DNA of 64,000 bases from Thermohalobaculum sp039816045 (GTDB lineage: Bacteria > Pseudomonadota > Alphaproteobacteria > Rhodobacterales > Rhodobacteraceae). The stretch is taken from positions 71,724 through 135,723 of the forward strand of contig JBCBYB010000009.1 in the NCBI GenBank assembly GCA_039816045.1, in the 5' to 3' direction. A program made the position numbers and the translations under genes. Below, piece by piece: positions 1 through 8,492 of this stretch. The first letter of the stretch is position 1, and the number at the start of each line of letters is the position of its first letter. The notes beneath the pieces are model-generated. The model worked only from the letters and a program-made list of their open reading frames with translations. It was not told the DNA's origin and made no database searches.

Positions 1-227
1 TCGACGACTTCGTAGCGTCGCATCGGCAGGAGTTCACGGCACTCGTGGGCCAGGCTGGCGAACGGGTGTCCGGAATCTATGAAGCGGACTACACAGATTT
101 CAATCGCGATACCTACAGGCGAGGGCGTGAGAGCTTCGACCGAACATATCTCGAGATGAAGCGATTGCTCGTTGGATGCTGGGAGCGCGATCGCCGCGCC
201 GCCGCGGAAAAGGGAGAGGTCGCATGA
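1..227 (+). CDS. parA: ParA-family partition ATPase, C-terminal end only
   Basis: The frame is open from the window edge and ends at a TGA at 225-227, so about 75 C-terminal residues are visible. The tail contains a Tyr-Arg-Arg-Gly and 'FDRTYLEMKRLL' segment, which resembles the C-terminal helix of plasmid ParA/RepA ATPases. The stop overlaps the next start (ATGA), the usual arrangement of a parAB pair. The Walker motifs lie outside the window, so the family rests on the tail and on the ParB-like gene that follows. It would act as the ATP-driven motor that positions plasmid copies. Confidence 0.6.
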   Translation, partial: DDFVASHRQEFTALVGQAGERVSGIYEADYTDFNRDTYRRGRESFDRTYLEMKRLLVGCWERDRRAAAEKGEVA

Positions 228-1315
228 GCAGAAAGCGCCTGGGTGCTATCGATCCCAGCGCCGCGCGCGAGGTCCGCGAAAGCGCCGAACAATCCGCAAA
301 GGAGAGCCGTCGAGCAGCACTCGGCACGGCACCCCCAATCGCTCAGGTTGCCGGCGAGGTTGGACACGGGATCGAAACTGAGCTTGCACGACTTCGCGAA
401 GAGAACCGACAGCTCGCCTCCCGAACGGAAGAATTCTCTAAGGCAGAAGCTGAGGGACGTCTCGTTCATCGCGTCCCGTTGGACGATATCGATGCACAAG
501 CCATCCTCAGAGATCGGAGCTCTCTCGATCGATCCGCGGAGGAGTGGGACGCACTCAAAACCAGTCTCAAGTCGAACGGGCAGCAGACACCAGTCGAACT
601 CGTACCAATGTCTGACGGCGAAAAGCCCTATGGTCTTGTCACAGGCCTGCGTCGCCTCTCTGCGCTCTTAGAACTACGCAAAGAGACCGGTGATACCCGC
701 TTCGATACGGTTCTGGCCTTCGTCAGACCGCCTCGTCCCACGGCCGACAAGCTAGTCGCCATGATCGAAGAGAACGAGATCCGGCTGGGAATTAGTTTCT
801 ACGAACGCGGACGAATATGCGTCCTCGCTGCCGAGGCGGACGTTTTTCCAGACACCGAAGCCGCCATTGGCGGGCTGTTCGCCAGCTCCAACCGCAATCG
901 GCGCTACAAGATCCGTTGCTTCGCGACAATTCACGAGGTCTTGGGATCGAGGCTCAAATTTCCTGAGGCAATCGGTGAACGTCTGGGGATCGCGATCGCC
1001 CAGGAGCTTCGGAGTGGTCGTGGTGAGGCCCTCGTGGCTGGTCTAGACGAGTGGCGTGACGCCCTGACGACTTCGGAAAAGGAAGTTGCGTTTCTGGGAG
1101 AGTTCGTCGGATCTCGAGGCCGTTTCGCTCAGCGAAGAGCCGGCCGGCAATCCCCAGTCCGCGCCGAATGGAAGGGTCGCGACGGTGCTCGGGTCACCGC
1201 CGTCAATCGAGATGGCAAGGTCGCCGTAACGATCGAGGGGCTCTCCGACGCAGATCAGAAGGGTCTGGAGCGTCTCGTAACCTGGCTTGGGGCCCGTGTG
1301 CAGCCAGACAGATAG
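224..1315 (+). CDS. parB: ParB/Spo0J-type plasmid partition protein
   Basis: 363 aa protein that starts at the ATG overlapping the parA stop by four bases; an upstream frame extension to 176 is ignored. The N-terminal 80 residues are charged and coiled-coil-like (ELARLREENRQLASR), as in RepB/ParB. A ParB/Srx domain follows (about residues 90-180) with 'GLVTGLRRLSALLEL', the usual GxRR-type box. A helix-turn-helix region lies near residues 190-260. It would bind centromere-like sites and work with ParA in segregation. The C-terminal third is basic and probably carries the dimerisation part. A palindrome and a terminator follow directly. ParB family is well supported; which partition subtype it belongs to is not. 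Confidence 0.8.
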   Translation: MSRKRLGAIDPSAAREVRESAEQSAKESRRAALGTAPPIAQVAGEVGHGIETELARLREENRQLASRTEEFSKAEAEGRLVHRVPLDDIDAQAILRDRSSLDRSAEEWDALKTSLKSNGQQTPVELVPMSDGEKPYGLVTGLRRLSALLELRKETGDTRFDTVLAFVRPPRPTADKLVAMIEENEIRLGISFYERGRICVLAAEADVFPDTEAAIGGLFASSNRNRRYKIRCFATIHEVLGSRLKFPEAIGERLGIAIAQELRSGRGEALVAGLDEWRDALTTSEKEVAFLGEFVGSRGRFAQRRAGRQSPVRAEWKGRDGARVTAVNRDGKVAVTIEGLSDADQKGLERLVTWLGARVQPDR

Positions 1316-1322
1316 TGAGGGC

Positions 1323-1344
1323 GCCGTCACGCGCGCGTGACGGC
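1323..1344. promoter_or_regulatory. 22-bp perfect palindrome downstream of parB (candidate parS or operator)
   Basis: The arms GCCGTCACGC and GCGTGACGGC flank a central CG pair, forming a perfect 22-bp palindrome eight bases after the parB stop. Its core half-site CGTCAC/GTGACG recurs at 31383-31396 ahead of the tra operon. A ParB-binding site or an operator fits better than a terminator, because no T-tract follows directly and a separate terminator lies 40 bases further on. Confidence 0.45.
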
Positions 1345-1382
1345 TCTTTGGGGAGAGGCGAGAGCGAGGTTCGGGCCAGAGC

Positions 1383-1402
1383 GGCCCGAAACGGGCCTTT
1401 TT
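1383..1402 (+). terminator. Rho-independent terminator after parAB
   Basis: GGCCCG, a loop of AAA, CGGGCC and then TTTTT make a compact GC-rich hairpin with a T-run. It lies between the parB stop (1315) and the ribosome-binding site of the next gene (GAGAAAGGAG at 1405-1414). It would end the parAB transcript, or act as an attenuator for the gene at 1421. Confidence 0.6.
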
Positions 1403-1420
1403 GAGAGAAAGGAGCCCGGC

Positions 1421-2338
1421 ATGACCCGCACCGCACGAGAGATCTGCCTCGCCCTTGGTGGGCGGTGGCATGAGTCGTACGGCACCGCGTGGTGTCCCGC
1501 CCACGATAACAGACGGACACCGGCACTGAGCCTTGCCGACGGCCGTGACGGCCGTTTGCTCGTGAAGTGCCATGCGGGCTGCGACTTCCGCGACATCATG
1601 GAAGCGCTGCGCGACCGTGGTCTCGTTCCTCCGCTCAAGCGGAGATCATGGCGGCCGGCGCCCACCAGAAGGCGTTCAACCCTCTTTGAGGACGCCCTCG
1701 GCGACCCGGCAACGACGCCAGCGCATCGCGAGACCGCGATGCGGCTCTGGGGTGCGTGCTTGCCGCTCGAGGACACACTGGCGGCCGACTACCTCGAATG
1801 CCGTTCCATCACGCTTCCGCGCGCGGACGCTTTGCGCTTCAGCCCATCCTGCTGGCACGGGCCGCATGCCTGCTCCTATCCGGCACTCGTCGCGCGCGTG
1901 GATCGGGTCGGAGAAGAGCGCCCGGTCGGCATCCACCGAACCTATCTCTCGCTTCGCGCGACGAAGATAGCGCAAGACCCCGCGCGGCTTACGCTCGGGA
2001 CAATTCGGGGCGCGGCCGTGCGCCTCGTCCAGTGGCAGGGGGCCTTGCTCGTCGCCGAAGGAATCGAGACGGCCCTCTCCGCCGCCGCCCTGACCGCTCC
2101 TTCCGGTGCCTCCGTCTGGGCGACCCTGACTGCTTCGGGCATGGCGGGGCTTACCCTCCCGACAGTTCCCGGCGACCTTATCATCGCTCCCGACAATGAC
2201 GCGGTGGGTCTCGCCGCTGCAGCGGCGCTCGGGCAGCGCGCGAGAGCCCTTGGCTGGAGCGTCAGCCGCCAGACGCCGCCGGCAGGATTTGGCGACTGGA
2301 ACGATGTCGCGCAGTCAGGGGTGTCGGCTTCGGGGTAG
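1421..2338 (+). CDS. Toprim-domain, zinc-ribbon primase-like protein (DUF7146 type)
   Basis: 305 aa. ATG 1421 is chosen because GAGAAAGGAG lies 7 bases upstream; the frame is open further upstream but that part crosses the terminator. Residues 10-55 hold a CHC2-like zinc ribbon (WCPAHDN, later VKCHAGC). The C-terminal half is a Toprim domain: an acidic 'LLVAEGIETAL' strand and a DxD motif in 'IIAPDNDAVG'. These are the metal-binding residues of DnaG-type primases and topoisomerases. Such proteins are common beside ParB-like and ArdC genes on alphaproteobacterial plasmids, where they are thought to help replicate or prime transferred DNA. Primase activity is inferred only. Confidence 0.7.
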   Translation: MTRTAREICLALGGRWHESYGTAWCPAHDNRRTPALSLADGRDGRLLVKCHAGCDFRDIMEALRDRGLVPPLKRRSWRPAPTRRRSTLFEDALGDPATTPAHRETAMRLWGACLPLEDTLAADYLECRSITLPRADALRFSPSCWHGPHACSYPALVARVDRVGEERPVGIHRTYLSLRATKIAQDPARLTLGTIRGAAVRLVQWQGALLVAEGIETALSAAALTAPSGASVWATLTASGMAGLTLPTVPGDLIIAPDNDAVGLAAAAALGQRARALGWSVSRQTPPAGFGDWNDVAQSGVSASG

Positions 2339-2420
2339 GGCAGGGCGGGCGTTGAGAGGAAAGCCGGGTCGGGTTCTTGGCGCCCCCGGATGGGGGGCGG
2401 CAAAGAAAAGGATCCTCCAC

Positions 2421-4379
2421 ATGACCGACCAATCCACCGAGACCGCGCCGAAGGGTGCCGCCGTCGAGATCCCGCTCGACCGGCTGACGCTCTCCCCGCT
2501 CAACCCCCGCCGCGGCGACGGTCATACCGATATCGACGCCTTGGAAGCGAGCCTGCGCACCTGCGGCCTCCTGCAAAACCTCGCGGGGATCCGCGACGCT
2601 GACGGCTCGGTCGCCATCGTCGCGGGTGGCTGCCGGCTGCGCGCCCTCAAACGCATCGCCGAGGAGGACGCGCTGGACCCCGCCACCGTGCGGGTCCCCG
2701 TCGTTCTCGCCGCGGACGAGACCGAGGCGCTCCGCTGGGCGGGCGCAGAGAACCTCGTCCGCCGCTCGTTCCACGCCGCCGAGGAAATCCGCGCCTTCGC
2801 GCAGATGGCAGAGGCCGGCGCTGCGCCGGAGACCATCGCCAGCGCCTTCGGCGCGACGGTCCGGCATGTGAAGGGCCGCCTCCGGCTCGCGGGGCTGCCG
2901 GAGCCGATCCTCGCGGCGCTGGCCGAGGACAGGATCACCCTCGACATCGCGGCTGCCTACACGGTCACGGAGGACCCGGCGCGGGCTCTGGCGGTCTTCG
3001 AGGAGATCGACGGCACCTATCTCAGCGGCTACCCGCGCGAGATCCGGGCGCGCCAGACCAGCGAAGCCTGCCGTGGCGACGACCGGCTCGCGGCCTTCGT
3101 CAGGCGTGAGGCCTACGAGGCGGCGGGCGGCGCCGTGCGCGAGGATCTCTTCGGCGAGGAGGTCTACTTCGAGGACGGGGCGCTGGTTGCCCGTCTCGCC
3201 GAGGAGAAGCTCGCCGAAGCGGCGAAGGCGATGGAGGCCGAGGGCTGGGCCTGGGTCAGCCACGGGCTCGCGCACTTCGACTACGAGGCGATTGCCGGAC
3301 GGGTCTATCCCGACGCGCCGGAGATCCCGGACGAGGATGCCGCGCGCTACGATGCGCTGTCGGAGGCGATCGAGAGCGGAGCGGCGACCGCCGAGGAGGA
3401 GGCCGAGTTCGAAGCCCTGCAGGCGGCCTGCGACGTGGAGATCTACACGGGCGCTCAGAAGGCAGTGTCGGGCGTTCACCTGACCATCGGCCATCGCGGC
3501 GCGCTCGACGTGTCTCGCGGCATCGTGCGCGAGGAGGAGCTCGACGCCGCCATCGAGGCGGGCCTTGTGCAACGGGTCGAGAAGCGCCGGCAGCCAGCCT
3601 CCGAAAGGGCAGGGGAGAAGCCGCTCTACTCGGGCGCGCTGGCGGCAGACCTCGGTATCGTGCGCACGGCTGCGCTGCAGGCGGCGCTCCTAGCCAAGCC
3701 GGCCCTGGCGCTCGATTTCCTCACCTTCGTGCTCACCGAGCGCCTTGGCGTGGGGACCAACCCCGTCGGTCTCTCGACCGATCCGCCGAAGAACGCGCTC
3801 GAGGAGGATCCCGGGCTCGTCCTGCCCGAGGCCCTTGCTGGCGACGAGGCGCTCCATGCGCCGCTTCGCGGGGTGGAAGCCGCCGCCGCCTTCGCGGCCT
3901 TCCGCGAGCGGCCGAAGCGACAGAAGAACGCGATGCTGACCGCGGCGATCGCCCGTCTCGTCGGCACGAAGCTCGCGCTCGGAGAGACGAACCCGATGGC
4001 GGAACGTCTCGCCGCCGAGGCCGGGCTCGAGGTGCGCGCGGTCTGGACACCCACGGAGGCGTTCTTCTCGCGCCTGCCGAAGGCCCGCCTCCTCGAGATC
4101 TACGACGCGGTCATGCAGAAGCCCTCCGGCCGGGCCCAACTGGAGAAGCAGAAGAAGGGCGACGTGGCCCGCTGGCTGCACCTGATCTTCACGGAAGATG
4201 CAAAGGGGCCGACCCTGACGGGGGAGCAGCGCGAGCGCATGCGCGCCTGGCTGCCCGATGGCATGGCGCCCATGCCTGCAGAGCCCGGCGAGGCCGAGAT
4301 CACTTCCACAGGCGACACGGCCGAAGAGGACACCGGTGGCGAGCACGACGCCGAACCCGTCGTGGCCGCCGCCGAGTGA
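2421..4379 (+). CDS. Large ParB/KorB-like DNA-binding protein
   Basis: 652 aa. ATG 2421 follows AAAGAAAAGGATCC. Residues 12-110 form a ParB/Srx N-terminal domain with 'LSPLNPRRG' and the 'VAGGCRLRAL' box. Residues 110-190 look like the KorB-type helix-turn-helix (ETIASAFGATVRHVKGRL). The remaining 450 residues are acidic and Ala/Glu-rich and far exceed a normal ParB of about 300 aa. Proteins of this size and arrangement recur next to ArdC genes on alphaproteobacterial conjugative elements and are often annotated as ParB partition proteins. With a complete parAB just upstream, a separate role in regulation or in handling incoming DNA is more likely, but this is inference. Confidence 0.7.
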   Translation: MTDQSTETAPKGAAVEIPLDRLTLSPLNPRRGDGHTDIDALEASLRTCGLLQNLAGIRDADGSVAIVAGGCRLRALKRIAEEDALDPATVRVPVVLAADETEALRWAGAENLVRRSFHAAEEIRAFAQMAEAGAAPETIASAFGATVRHVKGRLRLAGLPEPILAALAEDRITLDIAAAYTVTEDPARALAVFEEIDGTYLSGYPREIRARQTSEACRGDDRLAAFVRREAYEAAGGAVREDLFGEEVYFEDGALVARLAEEKLAEAAKAMEAEGWAWVSHGLAHFDYEAIAGRVYPDAPEIPDEDAARYDALSEAIESGAATAEEEAEFEALQAACDVEIYTGAQKAVSGVHLTIGHRGALDVSRGIVREEELDAAIEAGLVQRVEKRRQPASERAGEKPLYSGALAADLGIVRTAALQAALLAKPALALDFLTFVLTERLGVGTNPVGLSTDPPKNALEEDPGLVLPEALAGDEALHAPLRGVEAAAAFAAFRERPKRQKNAMLTAAIARLVGTKLALGETNPMAERLAAEAGLEVRAVWTPTEAFFSRLPKARLLEIYDAVMQKPSGRAQLEKQKKGDVARWLHLIFTEDAKGPTLTGEQRERMRAWLPDGMAPMPAEPGEAEITSTGDTAEEDTGGEHDAEPVVAAAE

Positions 4380-4435
4380 GTCCCAAGCGGGCGCTGCGGA
4401 AGCGGCGCCCGCTCCATCTGCATGGGGAGATTATC

Positions 4436-4651
4436 ATGACTGCCACAGCCAAGCGAGGGGCACCGAGACGCTACCGCATCGCCCCGGCTGCCCGCGCCGA
4501 GATCGTTGCGCTCTACGGCGCGCGCTTCGCGCCGAGCGTCCTTGTCGAGGATCGGTTTCATCCCGCAGGCTGCTTCTACCGTTCGGTCGACGGCGAAACG
4601 GGGCAGGGCCGCACACTCTTCGACGACGTCGGCGTTCGGCATCGGCGATGA
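4436..4651 (+). CDS. Small basic protein of unknown function
   Basis: 71 aa from ATG 4436, with GGGGAGA upstream. The N-terminal part is basic (KRGAPRRYRIAPAARAEIV). The middle has 'DRFHPAGCFYRSVDG'. No family is recognised. It sits tightly between the large ParB-like gene and ardC on the same strand and is probably co-transcribed with them. A conserved linker gene of this leading-region block is the best description. Confidence 0.45.
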   Translation: MTATAKRGAPRRYRIAPAARAEIVALYGARFAPSVLVEDRFHPAGCFYRSVDGETGQGRTLFDDVGVRHRR

Positions 4652-4721
4652 TCCCGAGAGGAAAGCTTTGGGCAGGGCAGAGGCGACCGATTCCGGTCGC
4701 TTCAGAGAAAGGACCAGCCCG

Positions 4722-5747
4722 ATGTCCCGCCCGACCCGCACCGCCGCACCCTCGGCGAAACCCCGCCGCGATATCGCCCAGGAGATCACCGACCAGATTG
4801 TCGCCAAGCTCGAGGAGGGTGGCGATCTGCCGTGGCGCCAGCCCTGGAAGACCACGAAGGTCGGCTTGCCGCTCCGTCACGAGGGCACCGCCTATCGCGG
4901 CATCAATGTCTTCCTCCTCGCCCTCAGCGCGATGGCGCATGGTTACGGCTCAGCCCATTGGATGACCTACCGACAGGCTGCGGAGCTCGGCGGGCAGGTG
5001 CGCAAGGGCGAGCGCGCGACGACGGTCGTCTATTACGGCACCGCGCGCGACAGGCGCGCCGAGGATCCGGGAGAGCACGTCTCCGATGCCGACGGCGACG
5101 AGCGCCACTACCGCTTCCTTAAGTCCTTCGCCGTCTTCAACGCATGCCAGATCGACGGGCTCCCCGATCGGTATCGACCGGACCCCGCTGCGCTCGACGG
5201 CGGCGCGCGCCGGCCCGCGGCCGGCGACCCGCTCTTTGCGCTCGCCGAGGCGATGACAGCGGGGCTCGGCGTCGGCTATGCCGAGGGTGGCGAGCGGGCC
5301 TGCTACAGTCCGGGTGAGGACAGGATCTCAATGCCGGCGATCGAGCGCTTCGAGAGCGTCGAGACCTATCTCGCCACGCGCTTTCACGAGCACGCCCACG
5401 CGACCGAGGTGCCGGCCCGTCTCGGCATTGACTACGGCCCAAAGATCTTCGGCAACGAGGCCTATGCCAAGGGCGAGCTCTACGCGGAGCTGACCTCGGC
5501 GCTCCTCGGCGCCCATTTCGGCTTCGCGCCCGGCCACGTCGACGACCACGCCGCCTATGTGCAGTCCTGGCTGAAGCTGCTGCGCGGCGACAAACGGTTC
5601 ATTCTGAAGGCCGCGGCGGATGCGCAGCGCGGCGTCGACTATCTTCTCGAAGCTGTTGAGCGTGGACGACTTTCGACGGCGCCATCTGTTGCAACAGCTC
5701 ATGAGGCTTCAGCACATCGTGCTCAGGCGACGGTCCTGTCAACGTAA
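4722..5747 (+). CDS. ardC: ArdC-type antirestriction protein with zincin metallopeptidase domain
   Basis: 341 aa; start at ATG 4722 with AGAGAAAGGA upstream. Residues 15-140 match the ArdC ssDNA-binding domain (DIAQEITDQIVAKLEEG, then WRQPWK). A zincin domain follows with the zinc motif FHEHAH (HExxH) and a downstream 'AKGELYAELTSALLG' segment that should give the third ligand. The family protects transferred single-stranded plasmid DNA from host restriction, which suits its place in a leading-region block. The C-terminus after 'VDYLLEAVERG' diverges from the usual family end and may have been replaced. Confidence 0.85.
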   Translation: MSRPTRTAAPSAKPRRDIAQEITDQIVAKLEEGGDLPWRQPWKTTKVGLPLRHEGTAYRGINVFLLALSAMAHGYGSAHWMTYRQAAELGGQVRKGERATTVVYYGTARDRRAEDPGEHVSDADGDERHYRFLKSFAVFNACQIDGLPDRYRPDPAALDGGARRPAAGDPLFALAEAMTAGLGVGYAEGGERACYSPGEDRISMPAIERFESVETYLATRFHEHAHATEVPARLGIDYGPKIFGNEAYAKGELYAELTSALLGAHFGFAPGHVDDHAAYVQSWLKLLRGDKRFILKAAADAQRGVDYLLEAVERGRLSTAPSVATAHEASAHRAQATVLST

Positions 5748-5997
5748 GCGATCGCAGCGTTGCGGGCGGCCCTCAAGGGCCACATCCACGCTCGACGCGG
5801 TGCGCGGCGTACTCCTCGTGCCTCCATCGTGGAGTTGCACCGGTCAGCCTCAGCCCTCACCGGCCGTCTATGCTGCACGCGCGTTCCCGCTTTCCGCTAG
5901 TCGCTGCACTGGTTAACTGCCCAGCGTACCAAGGGCCGCAGTGCGAACTTTGCTACCGTTCGTGAAATGTCCGCTTTGGCGAAATCCCAAACGATCT

Positions 5998-6681
5998 TTA
6001 CCTCACCGGAAAGAGCTTGCTGAACTTCTCTGCTCCAATCCGTGAGAAAGTCACCACCCGCGTTTTCTGATCTCGCTTGACCCAAGCCATCTCCTCGAAC
6101 CGACTCAGAAACGCCCGCCCTAAGCTGCCCGCCAGATGTGATCTACGCTCACTCCAATCGAGGCACTCCCGACAAAGCGGCGCGCGTGCCCGCCGAAGGG
6201 CTTCGACGTCGATCTCGAAATCCTTGGCGAACGCAGCGCCTGCATCGGTCAATTCCAGTTCCTCGCCATTCAAAACCAGATGCCCACGCGCCATCAAGCT
6301 GTCGAACATCTGCGTGCCCATATCTCCGGCCAAGTGGTTGTAGCAAACACGCGCCTGGCGCAGCTCCGCATCTTTGGGACCTGTTCGCTTTCTCAGGTAT
6401 CCCGAACCAGCCGCAAGGCCCATCAAACCCTCCAGGACATGCGCAACGTCATCGCTGGCGAGCGAGAAATACTTGTGCCGTCCCTGCTTTCGGGGTCGCA
6501 GCAAGCCGCCCTCATCGAGCTTCGATAGATGCGAGCTGGCGGTCTGGATCGTAACCCCTGCCTCCTCGGCGAGTTCGCTGACCGTCAGAGCTTTGCCGCT
6601 CATAAGCACGGTCAGCATGTTGGCGCGGGCGGGATCGCCGATCAAAGCAGCGATATGGGCAATGTCTGGACCTTCTCTCAT
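5998..6681 (-). CDS. ArsR/SmtB-family winged-helix repressor with long C-terminal extension
   Basis: 227 aa. An ArsR-type winged helix occupies residues 5-95: 'IGDPARANMLTVLM' (helix 1), 'TVSELAEEAGVTIQTASSHLSKL' region as recognition helix, then the wing 'RKQGRHKYFSLAS'. The C-terminal 120 residues are an extra domain with one CRECL motif. It is divergently transcribed from the NIPSNAP gene 75 bp away, and an inverted repeat lies between them. It is most likely the local repressor of the NIPSNAP-ABM-EamA operon and probably senses a small molecule, since the classic metal-binding CxC motif is absent. Confidence 0.75.
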   Translation of the reverse strand: MREGPDIAHIAALIGDPARANMLTVLMSGKALTVSELAEEAGVTIQTASSHLSKLDEGGLLRPRKQGRHKYFSLASDDVAHVLEGLMGLAAGSGYLRKRTGPKDAELRQARVCYNHLAGDMGTQMFDSLMARGHLVLNGEELELTDAGAAFAKDFEIDVEALRRARAPLCRECLDWSERRSHLAGSLGRAFLSRFEEMAWVKRDQKTRVVTFSRIGAEKFSKLFPVR

Positions 6682-6683
6682 AG

Positions 6684-6699
6684 TTCGACCTTAATCGAA
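6684..6699. promoter_or_regulatory. Candidate operator for the ArsR-like repressor
   Basis: TTCGA - six bases - TCGAA is an inverted repeat that starts three bases upstream of the arsR-like start codon, within the 74-bp divergent intergenic region. Autoregulation plus control of the opposite operon is the usual ArsR arrangement. No DNA-binding data were available. Confidence 0.4.
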
Positions 6700-6755
6700 G
6701 CATCAGCTGTTGGCAAACGTCTAGGATCGGGAAAACACACTTGAAGGAATCCATC

Positions 6756-7079
6756 ATGCTGACCTGCGTTATTCGCTACCATATCGATCCGACTAAGAAG
6801 GCCCAGTTCGAGGAGTATTCCCGCAACTGGGGCCAGGCGATCCCGCGCTGCGGTGCTGGTTTGATTGGCTACTATGCCCCGCATGAGGGGTCATCGACCC
6901 TCGCCTATGGCATCTACAACGTCGCGAGTCTGGCCGACTACGAAGCCTATCGCGCGCGCCTCGCCGCTGATCCGCTTGGCCGAGAGAACTACGAGTTCGC
7001 CCAAAAGGAAAAGTTTCTGCTCCGGGAAGACCGAACCTGGCTCAAGCTCGCTTCTTCACCGCATGGTGACAGCGCATGA
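6756..7079 (+). CDS. NIPSNAP-family protein
   Basis: 107 aa. ATG 6756 is preferred because AAGGAA lies 6 bases upstream. It has the ferredoxin-like NIPSNAP signature: 'YHIDPTKKAQFEEYSRNWG' at the start and 'YYAPHEGSSTLAYGIYNV' in the middle. The family is structurally related to ABM monooxygenases, and its substrate is unknown. It is first in an operon with overlapping ATGA junctions to the ABM and EamA genes, all probably under the divergent ArsR-like repressor. Confidence 0.75.
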   Translation: MLTCVIRYHIDPTKKAQFEEYSRNWGQAIPRCGAGLIGYYAPHEGSSTLAYGIYNVASLADYEAYRARLAADPLGRENYEFAQKEKFLLREDRTWLKLASSPHGDSA

Positions 7080-7423
7080 TCGCTGTGATCTTCGAAGTAG
7101 AACCGGCCGAGGGCCGCAAGGATGATTATCTCGACATCGCTGCCGAGATGCGCCCTATGCTTGACGAGATCGACGGCTTCATTTCCGTCGAGCGGTTCCA
7201 AAGCCTCACTGATCCAAGAAAAATCCTGTCTCTGTCGTTCTTCGAGGATGAAGACGCGATTGCGCGCTGGCGCAACCTAAGCGCTCATCGAGGTGCACAA
7301 GCGAAAGGGCGTAGAGGAGTCTTCGATGATTACCGCCTACGGATCGCCAGCGTGATCCGGGACTACGGCATGTTCGACCGAGCACAAGCCCCTGCAGACA
7401 GCCGGAAGGCGCACACGGAATGA
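7076..7423 (+). CDS. Antibiotic biosynthesis monooxygenase (ABM)-family protein
   Basis: 115 aa, overlapping the NIPSNAP stop by four bases. It has a dimeric alpha/beta-barrel ABM fold: 'MIAVIFEVEPAEGRKDDYL' strand, 'IDGFISVERFQS' and 'LSFFEDEDAIARWRN'. Family members oxidise quinones, haem or aromatic compounds without cofactors, or act as scavenging proteins. Pairing with a NIPSNAP protein and a DMT exporter suggests handling of a reactive small molecule. The exact substrate cannot be read from sequence. Confidence 0.8.
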   Translation: MIAVIFEVEPAEGRKDDYLDIAAEMRPMLDEIDGFISVERFQSLTDPRKILSLSFFEDEDAIARWRNLSAHRGAQAKGRRGVFDDYRLRIASVIRDYGMFDRAQAPADSRKAHTE

Positions 7424-8334
7424 GTTCGGCAAACTTGCGGACCGAGCTGCCCCTGCTTGCGCTTCTCGCTTTGCTCTGGGGATCATCCTACCTGTTTATC
7501 AAGGTTGCCGTGGCCGAGATTCCGCCGGTCACGCTGATCGCGGTCCGCGTTGCCGGTGCAACCCTCTTCCTGTTGCTCGTGATGGGCGCACGATCAGAAA
7601 GACTGCCGCGTGATCCGCACACTTGGTGGATGCTTTTGCTACAGGCGGTGTTCAACAGCATCGGAGCATGGACTGTGCTCGCCTGGGGGCAACAATATGT
7701 CGAATCTGGCCTTGCCAGTGTCCTCAACTCGACCTCCCCGATCTTCGTCTTTCTCATCACAGCGCTCGTGACGCGGCACGAAACGCTCAACGGGCGTAAG
7801 CTGGCCGGTGCGGTTCTGGGCCTCATGGGTGTTGCGCTGATCGTCGGGGTGGATGTACTGCGCGGTCTCGGTGATGAGGTCGCCGGGCAAATCGCCTGTT
7901 TGATCGGCGCTGTGCTTTACGCAGGTGCGGCGATCTACGGCAAGCGGTTCGGCCACATCAGCGCCGTTGCCACGGCCACAGGCACGATGATCTGGGCATC
8001 GGTCGTTCTCGTGCCTCTTGCTATGGTGCTGGATCGACCTTGGACCCTGATTCCAAGCCCAACAGCTATGGCCGCAACAGCGATCTTGTCGATCCTCTGC
8101 ACCGGGGTTGCGCTCCTGATCTACTTCCGGCTGGTGCGCACAATCGGGTCCATGGGGGTTGCGAGCCAAAGCTATCTGCGTGCGGGCGTCGGCGTCATCT
8201 TCGGTCTCGTGTTCCTAGACGAGACATTCAATCTGCCGGTGGCGGCAGGACTCTGTGCGGCCATAGCGGGGGTCGCGTTGATTAACTGGCCCGCAAAAAG
8301 GAAAACCGGACATTCGCTGCGGTCTGACGAATGA
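7420..8334 (+). CDS. EamA/DMT-family transporter
   Basis: 304 aa integral membrane protein with about ten hydrophobic segments arranged as two EamA repeats (near residues 10-145 and 155-295). 'LLWGSSYLFIKVAV' at the N-terminus and 'AGVALINW' at the end are typical of the drug/metabolite transporter superfamily. It overlaps the ABM stop by four bases, so it is translationally coupled. It probably exports the compound sensed by the ArsR-like repressor, or a product of the ABM protein; this is inference from the operon. Confidence 0.85.
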   Translation: MSSANLRTELPLLALLALLWGSSYLFIKVAVAEIPPVTLIAVRVAGATLFLLLVMGARSERLPRDPHTWWMLLLQAVFNSIGAWTVLAWGQQYVESGLASVLNSTSPIFVFLITALVTRHETLNGRKLAGAVLGLMGVALIVGVDVLRGLGDEVAGQIACLIGAVLYAGAAIYGKRFGHISAVATATGTMIWASVVLVPLAMVLDRPWTLIPSPTAMAATAILSILCTGVALLIYFRLVRTIGSMGVASQSYLRAGVGVIFGLVFLDETFNLPVAAGLCAAIAGVALINWPAKRKTGHSLRSDE

Positions 8335-8439
8335 TCAAGTTGGGCTCGATCCAGCCATTTGCTGCGCGCAGTACGAAGGTCCGGACCGGTCGCGGCGCCC
8401 TGGAAGCTAGCCAGGAGCCCTTGCTGAGTTGCACGTCGC

Positions 8440-8462
8440 CTTACATATTGCATAGACGTAAG
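8440..8462. promoter_or_regulatory. Inverted repeat upstream of the AbrB-type antitoxin (candidate operator)
   Basis: CTTAC and GTAAG are separated by 13 bases and the next positions are also partly symmetrical (CTTACAT / GACGTAAG). It lies 30 bases upstream of the antitoxin start. AbrB/MazE-type antitoxins repress their own operons by binding such repeats, so this is the likely autoregulatory site. Confidence 0.4.
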
Positions 8463-8492
8463 GCTCAAGCGAAAGCGTGTGGAATCCCTAGA

